The notes under the pieces: generated by a model
Database searches by the model: none
What the model was told of the DNA's origin: nothing
What the model saw: only the letters and a program-made list of their open reading frames with translations
Position numbers and translations under genes: made by a program
Source: Chrysopilus asiliformis
Lineage: Eukaryota; Arthropoda; Insecta; Diptera; Rhagionidae
Direction: 5' to 3'
Assembly (NCBI GenBank): GCA_964034945.1
Contig: OZ035961.1
Location: 26,699,684-26,763,683 of the forward strand
Length of the DNA: 64,000 nucleotides
Shown here: piece after piece, positions 56,701 to 64,000 of the stretch
Position numbering within the stretch: position 1 is the first letter of the stretch
Layout of the letters: every line of letters begins with the position of its first letter

Positions 56701-59011
56701 CCTTTGTAATGTAATCCTGAATGACATCACAATATTGTTTTTTAAATGAAGGATCCCGGTCGAATCGTCGATTCAAGCTAAGAAAACAATTCACAGCCTG
56801 TTGCTTGGATTCTCCCAGATCCCCTACATTTTGTTTAAGAGGGAGCGACACTGTGTAGCGTCCCTGGTCATTCCGTGATACGGTTTTTCGAAAGTGGTCC
56901 TCACAAAATGTCTCTTCCTGCGAAAGGAACCTTTTGTCTGGTATGTGTTCGATGTCGAAAAGATTCTTTAATGATTGTTGAAGTTCCTCATCTTTGTCCT
57001 TCACTCTTTCTGTAGATAGCGAAAAACTCGCATGAGTATCTTCCGTCAACGATCCAACACATAACCAGCCAAATACTGTCTTTTGAAAATGTGGTTGATT
57101 GTTTTTTAATACAATTTTTCCTGACTGGAAAAGGTCGAAGAACTTCTCTCCCCCTATGAGCATGTCCACGGGTCTAGAGATATTAAAGCATGGATCCGCA
57201 AGGATTATATTTCGAGGAATGTTCCACTTTGAAATATTGAAACTTGATTGTGGAAGGGTCTCAGAAATGGTCTCAACAATGTTACAAACCAAATCTGTTT
57301 GGAATATCGATGTTTTCGACTTAATGTGAACACACATGGTCTCTGAAATTCGCGTTTGAGTGTTATTAATACCGATGCTTGACGACGGCTGATTTTGTCG
57401 ACTAAGCCTTAATTGCGAAGCGAAACGATCAGTTATATAGTTGGATGTGCTCGCATTGTCGAGTAAAGCGCGACATTCTTGGTATTTTCCGCGATTGTCA
57501 CGAACGAAAATGATTGCCGTCGAAAGTATGACTTGTTTGATTTTGGCTTTGTCATGTGAATGAAAATTTTGTGTATCTCTGCTAGGTGTTTCTGTTGAAG
57601 AAGACACACTGGGCAGAGCCGTTGAAGGTTGTGCCGACAACGCTGATGATTGATTGTGATTTAGATGATGCAACAACGTATGGTGTTTATTATTGCATAT
57701 CTTACAAGAACGAGAAGTGCAACCCTTTGAACCATGTTCATTACTTCTCAAACAATTAATGCAAAGATTGGCCTGCTTTACTTTGTCGAATCTGCCATGG
57801 GTATCCATTTGCAAAAACTTCGGGCACATATAAAGCCAATGGTGTTGGTTTGGACAAAGCAAACACAATCCAGGTTGCATATTGGGTGCATTGAAATGTT
57901 TTATACGACTAGGTTCTGATTTGTTTACAGTATTGTTGGACACAAATGTCGAAGTAGGAATGCTGTTTGCAGACCTGTTTTTGTAACCAGAAAATGATTT
58001 GGAATTGGATAAATGATGCTGAACATTAGAAGATTGTTTGGTTTCTACAATAGCGCGTTGAAGAATTCGACACTGGCGTTTTAAGAATTCTACAAATTGC
58101 TCCCAAGTGGGTACTGTGTTGTTAGGAATATCCTTTTCCCATTCCATTCTTAACCGGGTAGTAAGTTTATTAAGAACGATATTGATAAGCAACACTTCCG
58201 AAAGCTTGTCAACCAAATAACCGATAGCCGAAAGTGATGTGACGTGAGAATGACACGAATTTACCAGATCGATCAATTCTTGATAACTGTCTTTTGAAAC
58301 ACGAGGAAGATCCAAAATACCTTTTACATGGACATCAATCATTGAACGTCTGTCATCATTATCGTCACATAACTTTTTCCAGGCATTGTGATAACCTTCG
58401 GACGTATATGCAACGAAACCAATAGAAGCCTTTGCTTTTCCCTTCAATTTGCCTAGCAAATATGTGAGTTTAAGCGTATCGGGGATGTTTGAATTCTCAT
58501 GGATCAATGTTTTGAATGCTTCCCGGAATTCAAGCCAATTTATACGTGTGCCATCGTAGTCTGGGATTTTTGGTTCTGGCAATTTAGGAATGAAAGGGAT
58601 CGAAACATGGTTAGAATTTGTCTGAACTGGATTGGAACCAGCGGACACCCTCAACAAATCCTTCAATTTTGCGAAAAGTGAATACCACTCTTCCGAAAAC
58701 TCCCCACAATTGCCCGAAAATTCATCGAAGAAAGAATCTCCCTGAACGCACGCAAGATCGTCAATCAACTCACTCCATCTCCTCTCAATCTCATCAAATG
58801 TGGATAAACGAACTTGAAGATCACAAACCGGAATATCCGAGTCGTTCGGGAATCTGCCAAGGAATGATTTAATATGACCAATTTTTATTTTCAAGGCATT
58901 GAGCTTTTTAGTCAGACTGCTTAATTTAATGTCATTTTCACTCAATTCCTCCAAAACACTATTTTCCCGATCTGTATCATCTTTATTTTGCCGTTTTCCC
59001 TGGCGAGGCAT
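53729..59011 (-). CDS. BEL/Pao gag-pol polyprotein (1760 aa)
   Basis: Residues about 20-330 are the Pao-type Gag region (DUF1759-like; FRELFK-equivalent at WLEFREAFKTLI 159-170). Cys/His knuckle-like motifs sit at 383-449 (CLLCPNQHHWLYMC, CINCLRSNEHGSKGC, CKICNNKHH). The aspartic protease region (DUF1758-like) centres on ALLDNASTSNYIT at 515-527. Reverse transcriptase spans about 765-935, with the first Asp in TSDVNQMYRQI (821) and the FYVDDVLSG box at 896-904. RNase H includes FSDASEKGYGACLY (1073-1086) and WSDSTIALAW. The integrase zinc region includes HYHRQHLHAG and CVRTCICC. The DDE residues are in NTGVDLCGPF (D1461), IWSDNATNF (D1527) and PNFGGLWESSVK (E1581). The C-terminal DUF5641-like domain ends KISKLP. 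There are no stops or frameshifts. The segment between HHAVIKP (792-798) and TIQQSCFEIIIRF is shorter than in relatives (see findings). ATG at 59011 is the first Met of the open frame, followed by a basic start. Confidence 0.95.
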   Translation of the reverse strand: MPRQGKRQNKDDTDRENSVLEELSENDIKLSSLTKKLNALKIKIGHIKSFLGRFPNDSDIPVCDLQVRLSTFDEIERRWSELIDDLACVQGDSFFDEFSGNCGEFSEEWYSLFAKLKDLLRVSAGSNPVQTNSNHVSIPFIPKLPEPKIPDYDGTRINWLEFREAFKTLIHENSNIPDTLKLTYLLGKLKGKAKASIGFVAYTSEGYHNAWKKLCDDNDDRRSMIDVHVKGILDLPRVSKDSYQELIDLVNSCHSHVTSLSAIGYLVDKLSEVLLINIVLNKLTTRLRMEWEKDIPNNTVPTWEQFVEFLKRQCRILQRAIVETKQSSNVQHHLSNSKSFSGYKNRSANSIPTSTFVSNNTVNKSEPSRIKHFNAPNMQPGLCLLCPNQHHWLYMCPKFLQMDTHGRFDKVKQANLCINCLRSNEHGSKGCTSRSCKICNNKHHTLLHHLNHNQSSALSAQPSTALPSVSSSTETPSRDTQNFHSHDKAKIKQVILSTAIIFVRDNRGKYQECRALLDNASTSNYITDRFASQLRLSRQNQPSSSIGINNTQTRISETMCVHIKSKTSIFQTDLVCNIVETISETLPQSSFNISKWNIPRNIILADPCFNISRPVDMLIGGEKFFDLFQSGKIVLKNNQPHFQKTVFGWLCVGSLTEDTHASFSLSTERVKDKDEELQQSLKNLFDIEHIPDKRFLSQEETFCEDHFRKTVSRNDQGRYTVSLPLKQNVGDLGESKQQAVNCFLSLNRRFDRDPSFKKQYCDVIQDYITKGHMKPINEDPNVSQPPSFYLPHHAVIKPTIQQSCFEIIIRFRRHKFVFTSDVNQMYRQIKIESRQTPLQRVVWRETSNDPLQTYELTTVTFGTKPAPYLATRCLSQLATDEGKHFPKAAAIVQRDFYVDDVLSGSDDLNETIANTHQLKTLLWRGCFKLHKWSSNDMRVLKDIPLEDREVLTSDESSSDECLKTLGLIWLPKADVFKFKVPSIEGNDYVSKRLILSGIAKLYDPLGLLAPTIITAKIFVQNLWKSHLHWDDPIPIELSDQWNAYRCELFEVQNIKLDRRILIDNPKTIQLHGFSDASEKGYGACLYVRSIDHNSMCAVKLLCSKTRVAPIKVISIPRLELCAALLLSRLVSSVLKTIDIDFDDVYLWSDSTIALAWIQTPPHRLKTFVANRVNEIQESTINFAWNHVSTTENPADYISRGIMPSELRDLEIWWNGPQFLSANQLHFETNICNFVVRPTDDNHFELKNEDISLVTTNQDSKEKEFQFIERFSSYDRLLRSIAYCLRFYKNASRPLESRIKGELSIAELNASLMTIVKFVQNKAFTNEIKDLRLNRQLSRNSPIISLKPFIDSREVLRVGGRLQNSDLEYDVKHQILLPAHSHLTTLVFRHYHRQHLHAGPQLLVALVRQRFWPINAKGTARQCVRTCICCFKAKPQVTQQIMGNLPAERVTPSRPFTNTGVDLCGPFLVKNKGQRKSPGTKVYVATFVCFVTKGIHLEILSALSTECFIACLKRFIFRRGKPYQIWSDNATNFVGARNELREWYRLFNEQSEFKEIQQFCTVQEIVWRFIPPRAPNFGGLWESSVKSLKHHLKRVASNVCLSYEELHTLIVQVEGILNSRPLSPLSIDPNDPSPLTPGHFLTGGPIVAPAEPSLIGIPQNRLSNWQKISQMTEHFWKRFSIEYIHSLQQRQKWQDEKPNLEVNDVVLIADDKLPSTKWVMGVVLEVVKGPDLKARVALIRTKAGTIKRAISKISKLPLNSS

Positions 59012-59214
59012 TGCAAAGCGAAATTACCGAATTTATTTATTACAAGAATGAAATGAGAATTTCTTTACATAAAATTTTATACCTGACTGTACTATCAAGT
59101 TTTGTTTGTTAATGTTCCTGGAATGTTGAAACGGTTGAGACTGAAGCGGCGATGGTGCTGTCGCTTTCTTACTCGTGTGATGTTGAGTAATTCCCCTGAT
59201 GATGCGGTGAAACA

Positions 59215-59675
59215 AAAAACAAATGAAGCGAATGATGTCGAAATGAAAGATGTGATGTTCGATAGTTGTCTCGTTTTGCTCACACTATGTTGAGCACGTT
59301 GAAACTAACAAAACCAAATGAAGCGATACGAAACGAAATGTGTGATGTTCGATAGTTGTTTCGTTTTGCTCACACTATGTTGAGCACGTTGAAACTAACA
59401 AAACCAAATGAAGCGATATGAAACGAAAGGTGTGATGTTCGATAGTTGTTTCGTTTTGCTCACACTATGTTGAGCACGTTGAAACCAACACAACCAAAGG
59501 AAGCGGATGTGAAACGAAAGATGTAATGTTCGATAGTTGTTTCGTTTTGCTCACACTATGTTGAGCACGTTGAAACCAACACAACCAAAGGAAGCGGATG
59601 TGAAACGAAAGATGTAATGTTCGATAGTTGTTTCGTTTTGCTCACACTATGTTGAGCACGTTGAAACCAGCAAAA
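59215..59675. repeat. ~90-bp tandem repeat in BEL leader, five units
   Basis: ATGTTCGATAGTTGTTTCGT, TTTGCTCACACTATGTTGAG, CACGTTGAAACYAACAMAAC and CAAAKGAAGCGRTRTGAAAC recur with unit starts near 59254, 59344, 59434, 59525 and 59616 (period 90-91). Divergence is only a few percent. It lies in the untranslated leader between primer site and gag. Confidence 0.92.
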
Positions 59676-59910
59676 CCAATATGGCGTCGAAAATTGTAAA
59701 TCGCCAGAATTTGCAGCGATGATGATGAATAAAGTTCCCGAATATCAACTCGATGGCGAAAGTGATGATTATTCAGCTTCGAGACGAAAATTTCAGGATC
59801 CAGCGACGAAACGAAAGATGCTGGACGAAACGAAAGATGGTTGAAAGCCGCAAATCCCACGATGTGCCACAAAAATGCCAATAACCGATCACAAAACGAA
59901 AATGCAAATA

Positions 59911-59928
59911 TTCGGCTCGTTTGGACCA
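59911..59928 (-). other. Primer binding site of the BEL element
   Basis: The minus strand reads TGGTCCAAACGAGCCGAA, two bases inside the 5' LTR. It begins TGG as required for a tRNA 3' CCA. The donor tRNA (ending ...TTTGGACCA) was not identified with certainty. Confidence 0.7.
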
Positions 59929-59930
59929 AA

Positions 59931-60100
59931 TGGATGATCGATAGATTAATGTTTTATCGAGTAGTGGACTGTAATTTTTACTATGATCGGCGATGAATAA
60001 AACAAAGCGTTCGAATTATATTTTATTTATTATACGTCTTGCTGGCTCGAATGTTCGATGAATACTAAAAATTGTTAGAGTGAGAGAGCACGGTTTAACA
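59931..60100 (-). repeat. 5' LTR of BEL/Pao element (170 bp)
   Basis: Direct copy of 53355-53524. The minus strand begins TGTTAAACCGTGCTCTCTCA. Confidence 0.93.
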
Positions 60101-60105
60101 AGTAT

Positions 60106-60588
60106 CCTAATTTAAAAATGAGCCCCTTTGAGTTAATGATGCAGAATAACTCGTTTTGATTTGTTCTTTTATCTGACAACACGTCTTAAACCTCCTAACT
60201 TTTTAGTGAATTTGTCAGAAATTTTATGGGAATCGATCCAACCCATATTTGATGATTTCCAATTTTTGACGGCTGACCCAACCAAACCAATATATATCAG
60301 TGTTGCCAAATTACCCAGAATTGACTACAACACCAAATGCAACAAAAAAGTCGGTTGTTTTCGGACTGCGTTATAAAATATTATTTTTTTTATCATACAT
60401 TTTATTGTAAAAAATTGTTATTATCTCGAAACAGTGATTTTTTTTTCAATTTTAAAACTAAATTAGAATTTTAAAACGCTCAAGTTTGGTCGTCATATCC
60501 AGTTGTAGTTATAACTGATAGAAAAATATCATCTAGCCTTCAGCTGGTATCTTGTTACAAATGAACGTAAACGGTTAACATTTTACTA
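60106..60588. other. Gene-free interval
   Basis: AT-rich with no recognised feature. Segment 60161-60376 stays open for 71 codons without motifs. Confidence 0.45.
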
Positions 60589-60593
60589 TAATA

Positions 60594-61037
60594 GGGCAAT
60601 TCACTCTTGATCGTAGATAGTAAAATCGTAGATTGTACTGTACATCTACGATGGAAAAGTACAACAAAGCGTGAGCAGCGCTTTACTAGAGGTTGTGGGT
60701 TTTGTCGTGAATTTTTGACTCTTTTATTTATTTTCTTTACCTAAATTGTTTAAAGCATTTTTTAACTCTTAATTTATACTAAATCATATAAATACTTTAA
60801 TTTACTTGCTTTTCCAATGTCCATTTTAGAGTTGACACCAAGTTGACATGTCGCAAAACATGCCTTAACCTCACTTTATTAGAAGTATGACAAAAACTAC
60901 AATTTTACTATACCTTCGGGTGTGGTAGATTGTAGTTTTCGTCGTAAAAAAATTTGTATGGAGAACTGTCAAAAAACTAGGATTTTATTTACGATTCTAC
61001 GAGTTTACAATCAACTACGATAAAGAGTGAATAGCCC
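60594..61037. mobile_element. 444-bp TIR MITE
   Basis: Left GGGCAATTCACTCTTGATCG then TAGATAGTAAAATCGTAGA; right, reverse-complemented, GGGCTATTCACTCTTTATCG then TAGTTGATTGTAAACTCGTA. TAATA on both sides (60589-60593, 61038-61042) may be a 5-bp TSD or a shorter TSD plus chance. GTAGATTGTA words recur inside. No ORF. Confidence 0.75.
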
Positions 61038-61109
61038 TAATATCTTTATCTATCTTTGGTATTCGTTATCTGAAAATTATGAAAATATTACCTACTACAT
61101 GCCAATTAA

Positions 61110-61407
61110 CCCTTTCGGTACATGTTTTTTTCTATGGGTTTTAAAAATACTCTGTATACAAATTAATGATGTTTAAGCTATTAGTATTCATTTAAAACAA
61201 AAAAAAAATTTAAAAAAAAAAATTAAAAATTTTAATTTTTTTCAAATACGTCCACTGTGGTCCAGCTTTTTACTCAAAAAATCAAAATTGGGTAAAAAAT
61301 GCACTTAATGGTGCACTGAATGAGAATAGAGTGTTGAAAATAAATATATAATAAGACAATTAAATTTTTTTAGCATGATGCCATATGGCATCAAAATACC
61401 GAAAGGG
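61110..61407. mobile_element. piggyBac-like MITE (TTAA target)
   Basis: TTAA (61106-61109) precedes CCCTTTCGGTACATG, and the right end TACCGAAAGGG is followed by TTAA (61408-61411). The TIRs are 11 bp perfect, length 298 bp, with no transposase. A TTAA TSD with CCC-starting ends is the piggyBac signature. Confidence 0.8.
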
Positions 61408-61411
61408 TTAA

Positions 61412-62680
61412 GCAATATTTATTGTAAATTTTTTCTAATTAAACTTTAAAAATCTATCGAAAATTCATTCATAAAATATGTTTAATAAAGTGAAATCGTT
61501 AATCAAATTTTGCTGTTTAAGAATTCAACTGCGAAATGCGGCGGCCAACGATCCGTTTCGCTGTAAATAAAAATAATCAATAAATTACGGCGCTTGATAC
61601 TGGAATTGATAATAAATGATAATTTGAATCAATTTAACGTAAAACTGTAATGATTTTGAGATTAACCTATTCAGGCTTTAGAGGATTTTCCTATCAACAG
61701 AGAACGCTTAGTAGCTGCCAGTCAGTATTCAAATGAGTTTGTATGCCTACGTGGTTTTATGGTGCGGATTTTATGCTAAAGAAAATGTTGTCAAATGAAT
61801 GAATGTCATCTATATTTATGTAACTACAAAATATAATGCTTACACTGTTGTTGTGTACCAATAATAATCGATACACCTGCTTTAATTCATATGCGAAAAT
61901 ATTTTAAAATGGATAGGAGGGTGACCACGGCTCCCATTTCCCTTAAACAGCAATCCAATGCTTTCTACTGTGGCTCATTGCACCCCATATATATGAAATC
62001 GCGATTCATAGCCGGTGCACACGGATAAATAATGTTCGATGCAATGATTTCGCCCTGGTGCCAGTGTGTTGAAGTACTGAGTGCAGAAGATCATAAATTT
62101 TCGTGGTATAATAAAGTAAGCCAGCCAGAGGAATTGAATTATGACCGCGACCGAATTAGCCATTTCTAAAATTTGTGACCAACAAACATTTTATAGGTGT
62201 TAATGTTAATGCAGATGGATATGTTTGGGTGTTCTTTATTGCTTTGTGGGCGATTGACAACTTCTTTAAAACAGATCGCTCTAAAAAAGATGTGAAAAAT
62301 TTGATAACAAAAATATAATAAATTATAGTATATGCATATACTCGTAATATGAGCCACTCACTGTACACATACAGTCATATAACAATTATTGTGGGTGACT
62401 TATCTGAATATTAAGTTGAAACTTAGTTCTGTAAGTTGATTTATTAGTGAATTTCCAATACGGAATTGAAGTAATCAATCCCCTGTTAATCTCCTGAGGT
62501 ATCCTTCCAAAACAAATGAATCACTTTACCAATTTTCATAATAAATTTTAGTTCTCTATAATTTTTTTCTCGTTATTGGGATACAATTTATCCCTTTTAA
62601 GTGCATGGCTATTTACGTGACCTTACAAATTTTGTAATTCGTATATAAAACCGTAGCTGCGAGGTAGGGAAAAAATATCA
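61412..62680. other. Gene-free interval
   Basis: No gene, RNA or element recognised. Overlapping minus-strand frames at 61975-62368 lack motifs. Confidence 0.45.
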
Positions 62681-62896
62681 ATTACGCGGTTTTTTACGCG
62701 ATTTTTACGCAATTTTTTAAGCGATTTTTTACTCGATTTTTAAACGCGATTTTTTACACGGTTTTTGTTACGCGATTTTTCTTTTCGCGGTTTTTTTTTA
62801 CGGTTTTTACGTTTTTTTTACGGTTTTTCACGCGGTTGTTTCACGCGATTTTTTCACGCAGTTTTTTACGTGATTTTTTTACGCGATTTTTTGTAC
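62681..62896 (+). repeat. Degenerate (ACGCGATTTTTT)n minisatellite
   Basis: About 17 imperfect 11-14-bp units such as TTTTTTACGCGA, TTTTTAAACGCGA, TTTTTTCACGCGA and TTTTTTACGGT. The T-run length and the ACGCG core both vary, so the array is old compared with the TTAGTCTG array. Confidence 0.85.
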
Positions 62897-63173
62897 TGAA
62901 CACAATACAAAAAATTCAACTCGATATATCTAACGATGTAGAATCTAGCAGGGGAGGGGATACGAAATCATAGGGCCACAGGAAAGAAACTTACAGCGGC
63001 ACCCAACCAAGAAGTTTCTCTACAACTTTCTCTTTGGAATGACCAAAATCGGTCAACCCCGAATTGAGAAGCTTTTCCTTTTTGGAAGTCGGTTATAAAG
63101 TGTATTGCCAGTCGCCGACGGAATAAATTGTTTTAATCAATATCCAAATTTGTGTTCCCCACAGCCACAAGAA

Positions 63174-63655
63174 TCATACTAATATATAAAAATTAGTTGA
63201 TGTCTGTCTGTCTGTCTGTTTCTCTTTCACGCAAAAACGGCTGAACCGATTGACTTGAAATTTGGCATGAGTGTCTGTGGTAGTTCTGGTTCCAACATAG
63301 GCATACGGAAAAGTAGCGCGAGGGGTGGGGGGAGTAAGGGGAGGGGTAAAGTGATTTCGAAACTTAGTTTTTGCGCTATGTTGCTCTTTCGCGGGGAGAC
63401 TATTGAACCGATTAGCCTGAAATTTGGCATAGATGTTCGTCGGGGGTCCAGCCCCAACATTGACCAATTAAAAAGTAGCCCGAGAGGTGGGGGAGTAAGG
63501 GGAGGGGGTAAAGTGATATCGAAACTTAGCTCTTCCTCTATGTTGCCCTTTCGCGGGGAAACTACCGAGCCGATTGGCCTGAAGTTTAGCTCCAACATAG
63601 ACCATAAAAAAAAATTGAAAAAACTTAACCCGGCGACGACGGGTATGCAAGCTAG
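63174..63655 (+). mobile_element. Non-autonomous Helitron, best-preserved copy
   Basis: A|TCATACTAATATATAAAAAT at the 5' end, then (GTCT)n, CGCAAAAACGGCTGAACCGA, TTGGCATGAGTGTCTGTGG, two modules with GCGGGGARACTAYYGARCCG, and a 3' end AACCCGGCGACGACGGGTAT then GCAAGCTAG|T with a 5-bp-arm hairpin. Length 482 bp. The imperfect ORFs on both strands are incidental to the modular repeats. Confidence 0.85.
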
Positions 63656-64000
63656 TATTGTATAAAATGAATACTCTATATTTCATATTCCAATTAGTCT
63701 CAAAAAATATTTCTTATACGATTATGGGGTGCAACATTTGGTAGTTTCTTGATTCTTAAATGTTTGCTAATAAAACTTACTCTGATGATAGAAAATTTAA
63801 TAGAAAATATAAATCGAAAGGCCAACATCATAAATTCTTTCAAGGTCAAGTAAGGAATTTTCGGAGTATTTAAATCCACCCAATTCTAGACATGAACTCA
63901 TATATCTTTTCTCAGTTGTTGCAAAAGCCAAAATCAATGATCACCAAATTAAAGTAAAACAAATGAAAATTCTCCTCATTTTCCTGTCAATGTTTGCATA
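63656..64000. other. Gene-free window end
   Basis: AT-rich and nothing recognised. Confidence 0.5.

Larger units (their letters stand above)
53355..60100 (-). mobile_element. BEL/Pao LTR retrotransposon, structurally complete
   Basis: Two 170-bp LTRs (53355-53524 and 59931-60100), TGTTAAACC...ATCATCCA on the minus strand, are flanked by a 5-bp duplication AGTAT (53350-53354, 60101-60105). Next to the 5' LTR is a primer site (59928-59911), and before the 3' LTR a purine-rich AAGGGGGCCGGTA. One 1760-codon gag-pol frame fills 53729-59011, as is usual for BEL/Pao. The LTRs look identical, implying recent insertion. At 6.7 kb the size is normal. An apparent in-frame deletion in reverse transcriptase may disable it. 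Confidence 0.95.

Noticed and set aside
54527..58872. Plus-strand frames of 60-93 codons under the BEL ORF
   Set aside because: Shadows of the 1760-codon minus-strand gag-pol frame.
63227..63665. Frames of 97-136 codons in the Helitron (also 46004-46432)
   Set aside because: Non-autonomous Helitron modules; both strands open, no Rep/helicase motif.

Overview
The window reads as repeat-dominated DNA from an insect nuclear genome, most likely a fly. It is AT-rich. It carries an irritans-type mariner, DD41D (rosa-type) mariner relatives, a BEL/Pao LTR retrotransposon, short Helitrons with the ends typical of insects, and candidate introns of only 57-116 bp. I found no host protein-coding gene, tRNA, rRNA or CRISPR array that I could defend. 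Nearly every long or conserved reading frame belongs to a transposable element. The species call is inference; the element calls rest on terminal repeats, target-site duplications (TSDs) and protein motifs visible in the sequence.

Layout. 364-750 is a near-perfect foldback palindrome. About 1.2-1.75 kb holds one copy of an unnamed interspersed repeat (relatives at 22.95-23.3 kb and 36.66-36.85 kb). 6.15-7.98 kb is a composite repeat with inverted ends around a ~120-bp minisatellite. 8006-15856 is a complete LTR element with very long LTRs (2585 bp each), AAGT TSDs and a tRNA-Lys-type primer site. It has no pol; its only long ORF is a 448-aa protein I do not recognise. 16-19.2 kb has three small TIR elements. 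22137-22927 is a ~790-bp TTAGTCTG array. 26305-28654 is a Helitron split by a 1.86-kb DNA transposon. 29279-30213 is an internally deleted mariner relative split by a 383-bp MITE. 32.6-37.1 kb has two TA-flanked MITEs. 39103-40023 is a deleted DD41D mariner. 40.3-41.1, 49.8-50.4 and 35.2-35.6 kb are copies of a repeat with a (TCCGTCTG)n core. 42.5-43.9 kb is a run of Helitron, MITE and hAT MITE. 47297-48582 is a near full-length irritans mariner with two frameshifts. 53355-60100 is a BEL/Pao element with one uninterrupted 1760-codon gag-pol frame. 60.6-63.7 kb has two MITEs, a minisatellite and a Helitron.

Most unusual points. (1) On the antisense strand of the long LTRs (8.0-8.75 kb and the copy at 13.28-14.0 kb) there are five consecutive, well-formed short introns, including one bounding a 23-nt microexon. 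Removing them keeps small reading frames open, which suggests a spliced antisense transcription unit carried in an LTR. (2) The BEL ORF has no stop or frameshift, but an in-frame gap just before the first catalytic aspartate appears to remove a conserved reverse-transcriptase block, so an element that looks intact may be disabled. (3) A 98-bp MITE and the 1.86-kb element inside the Helitron share a CCCAAGTARC-type terminus and 2-bp TSDs, which suggests one DNA-transposon family. I did not identify its superfamily.

The genes do not form a pathway. The window is a layered record of insertions, and several nestings give relative ages.
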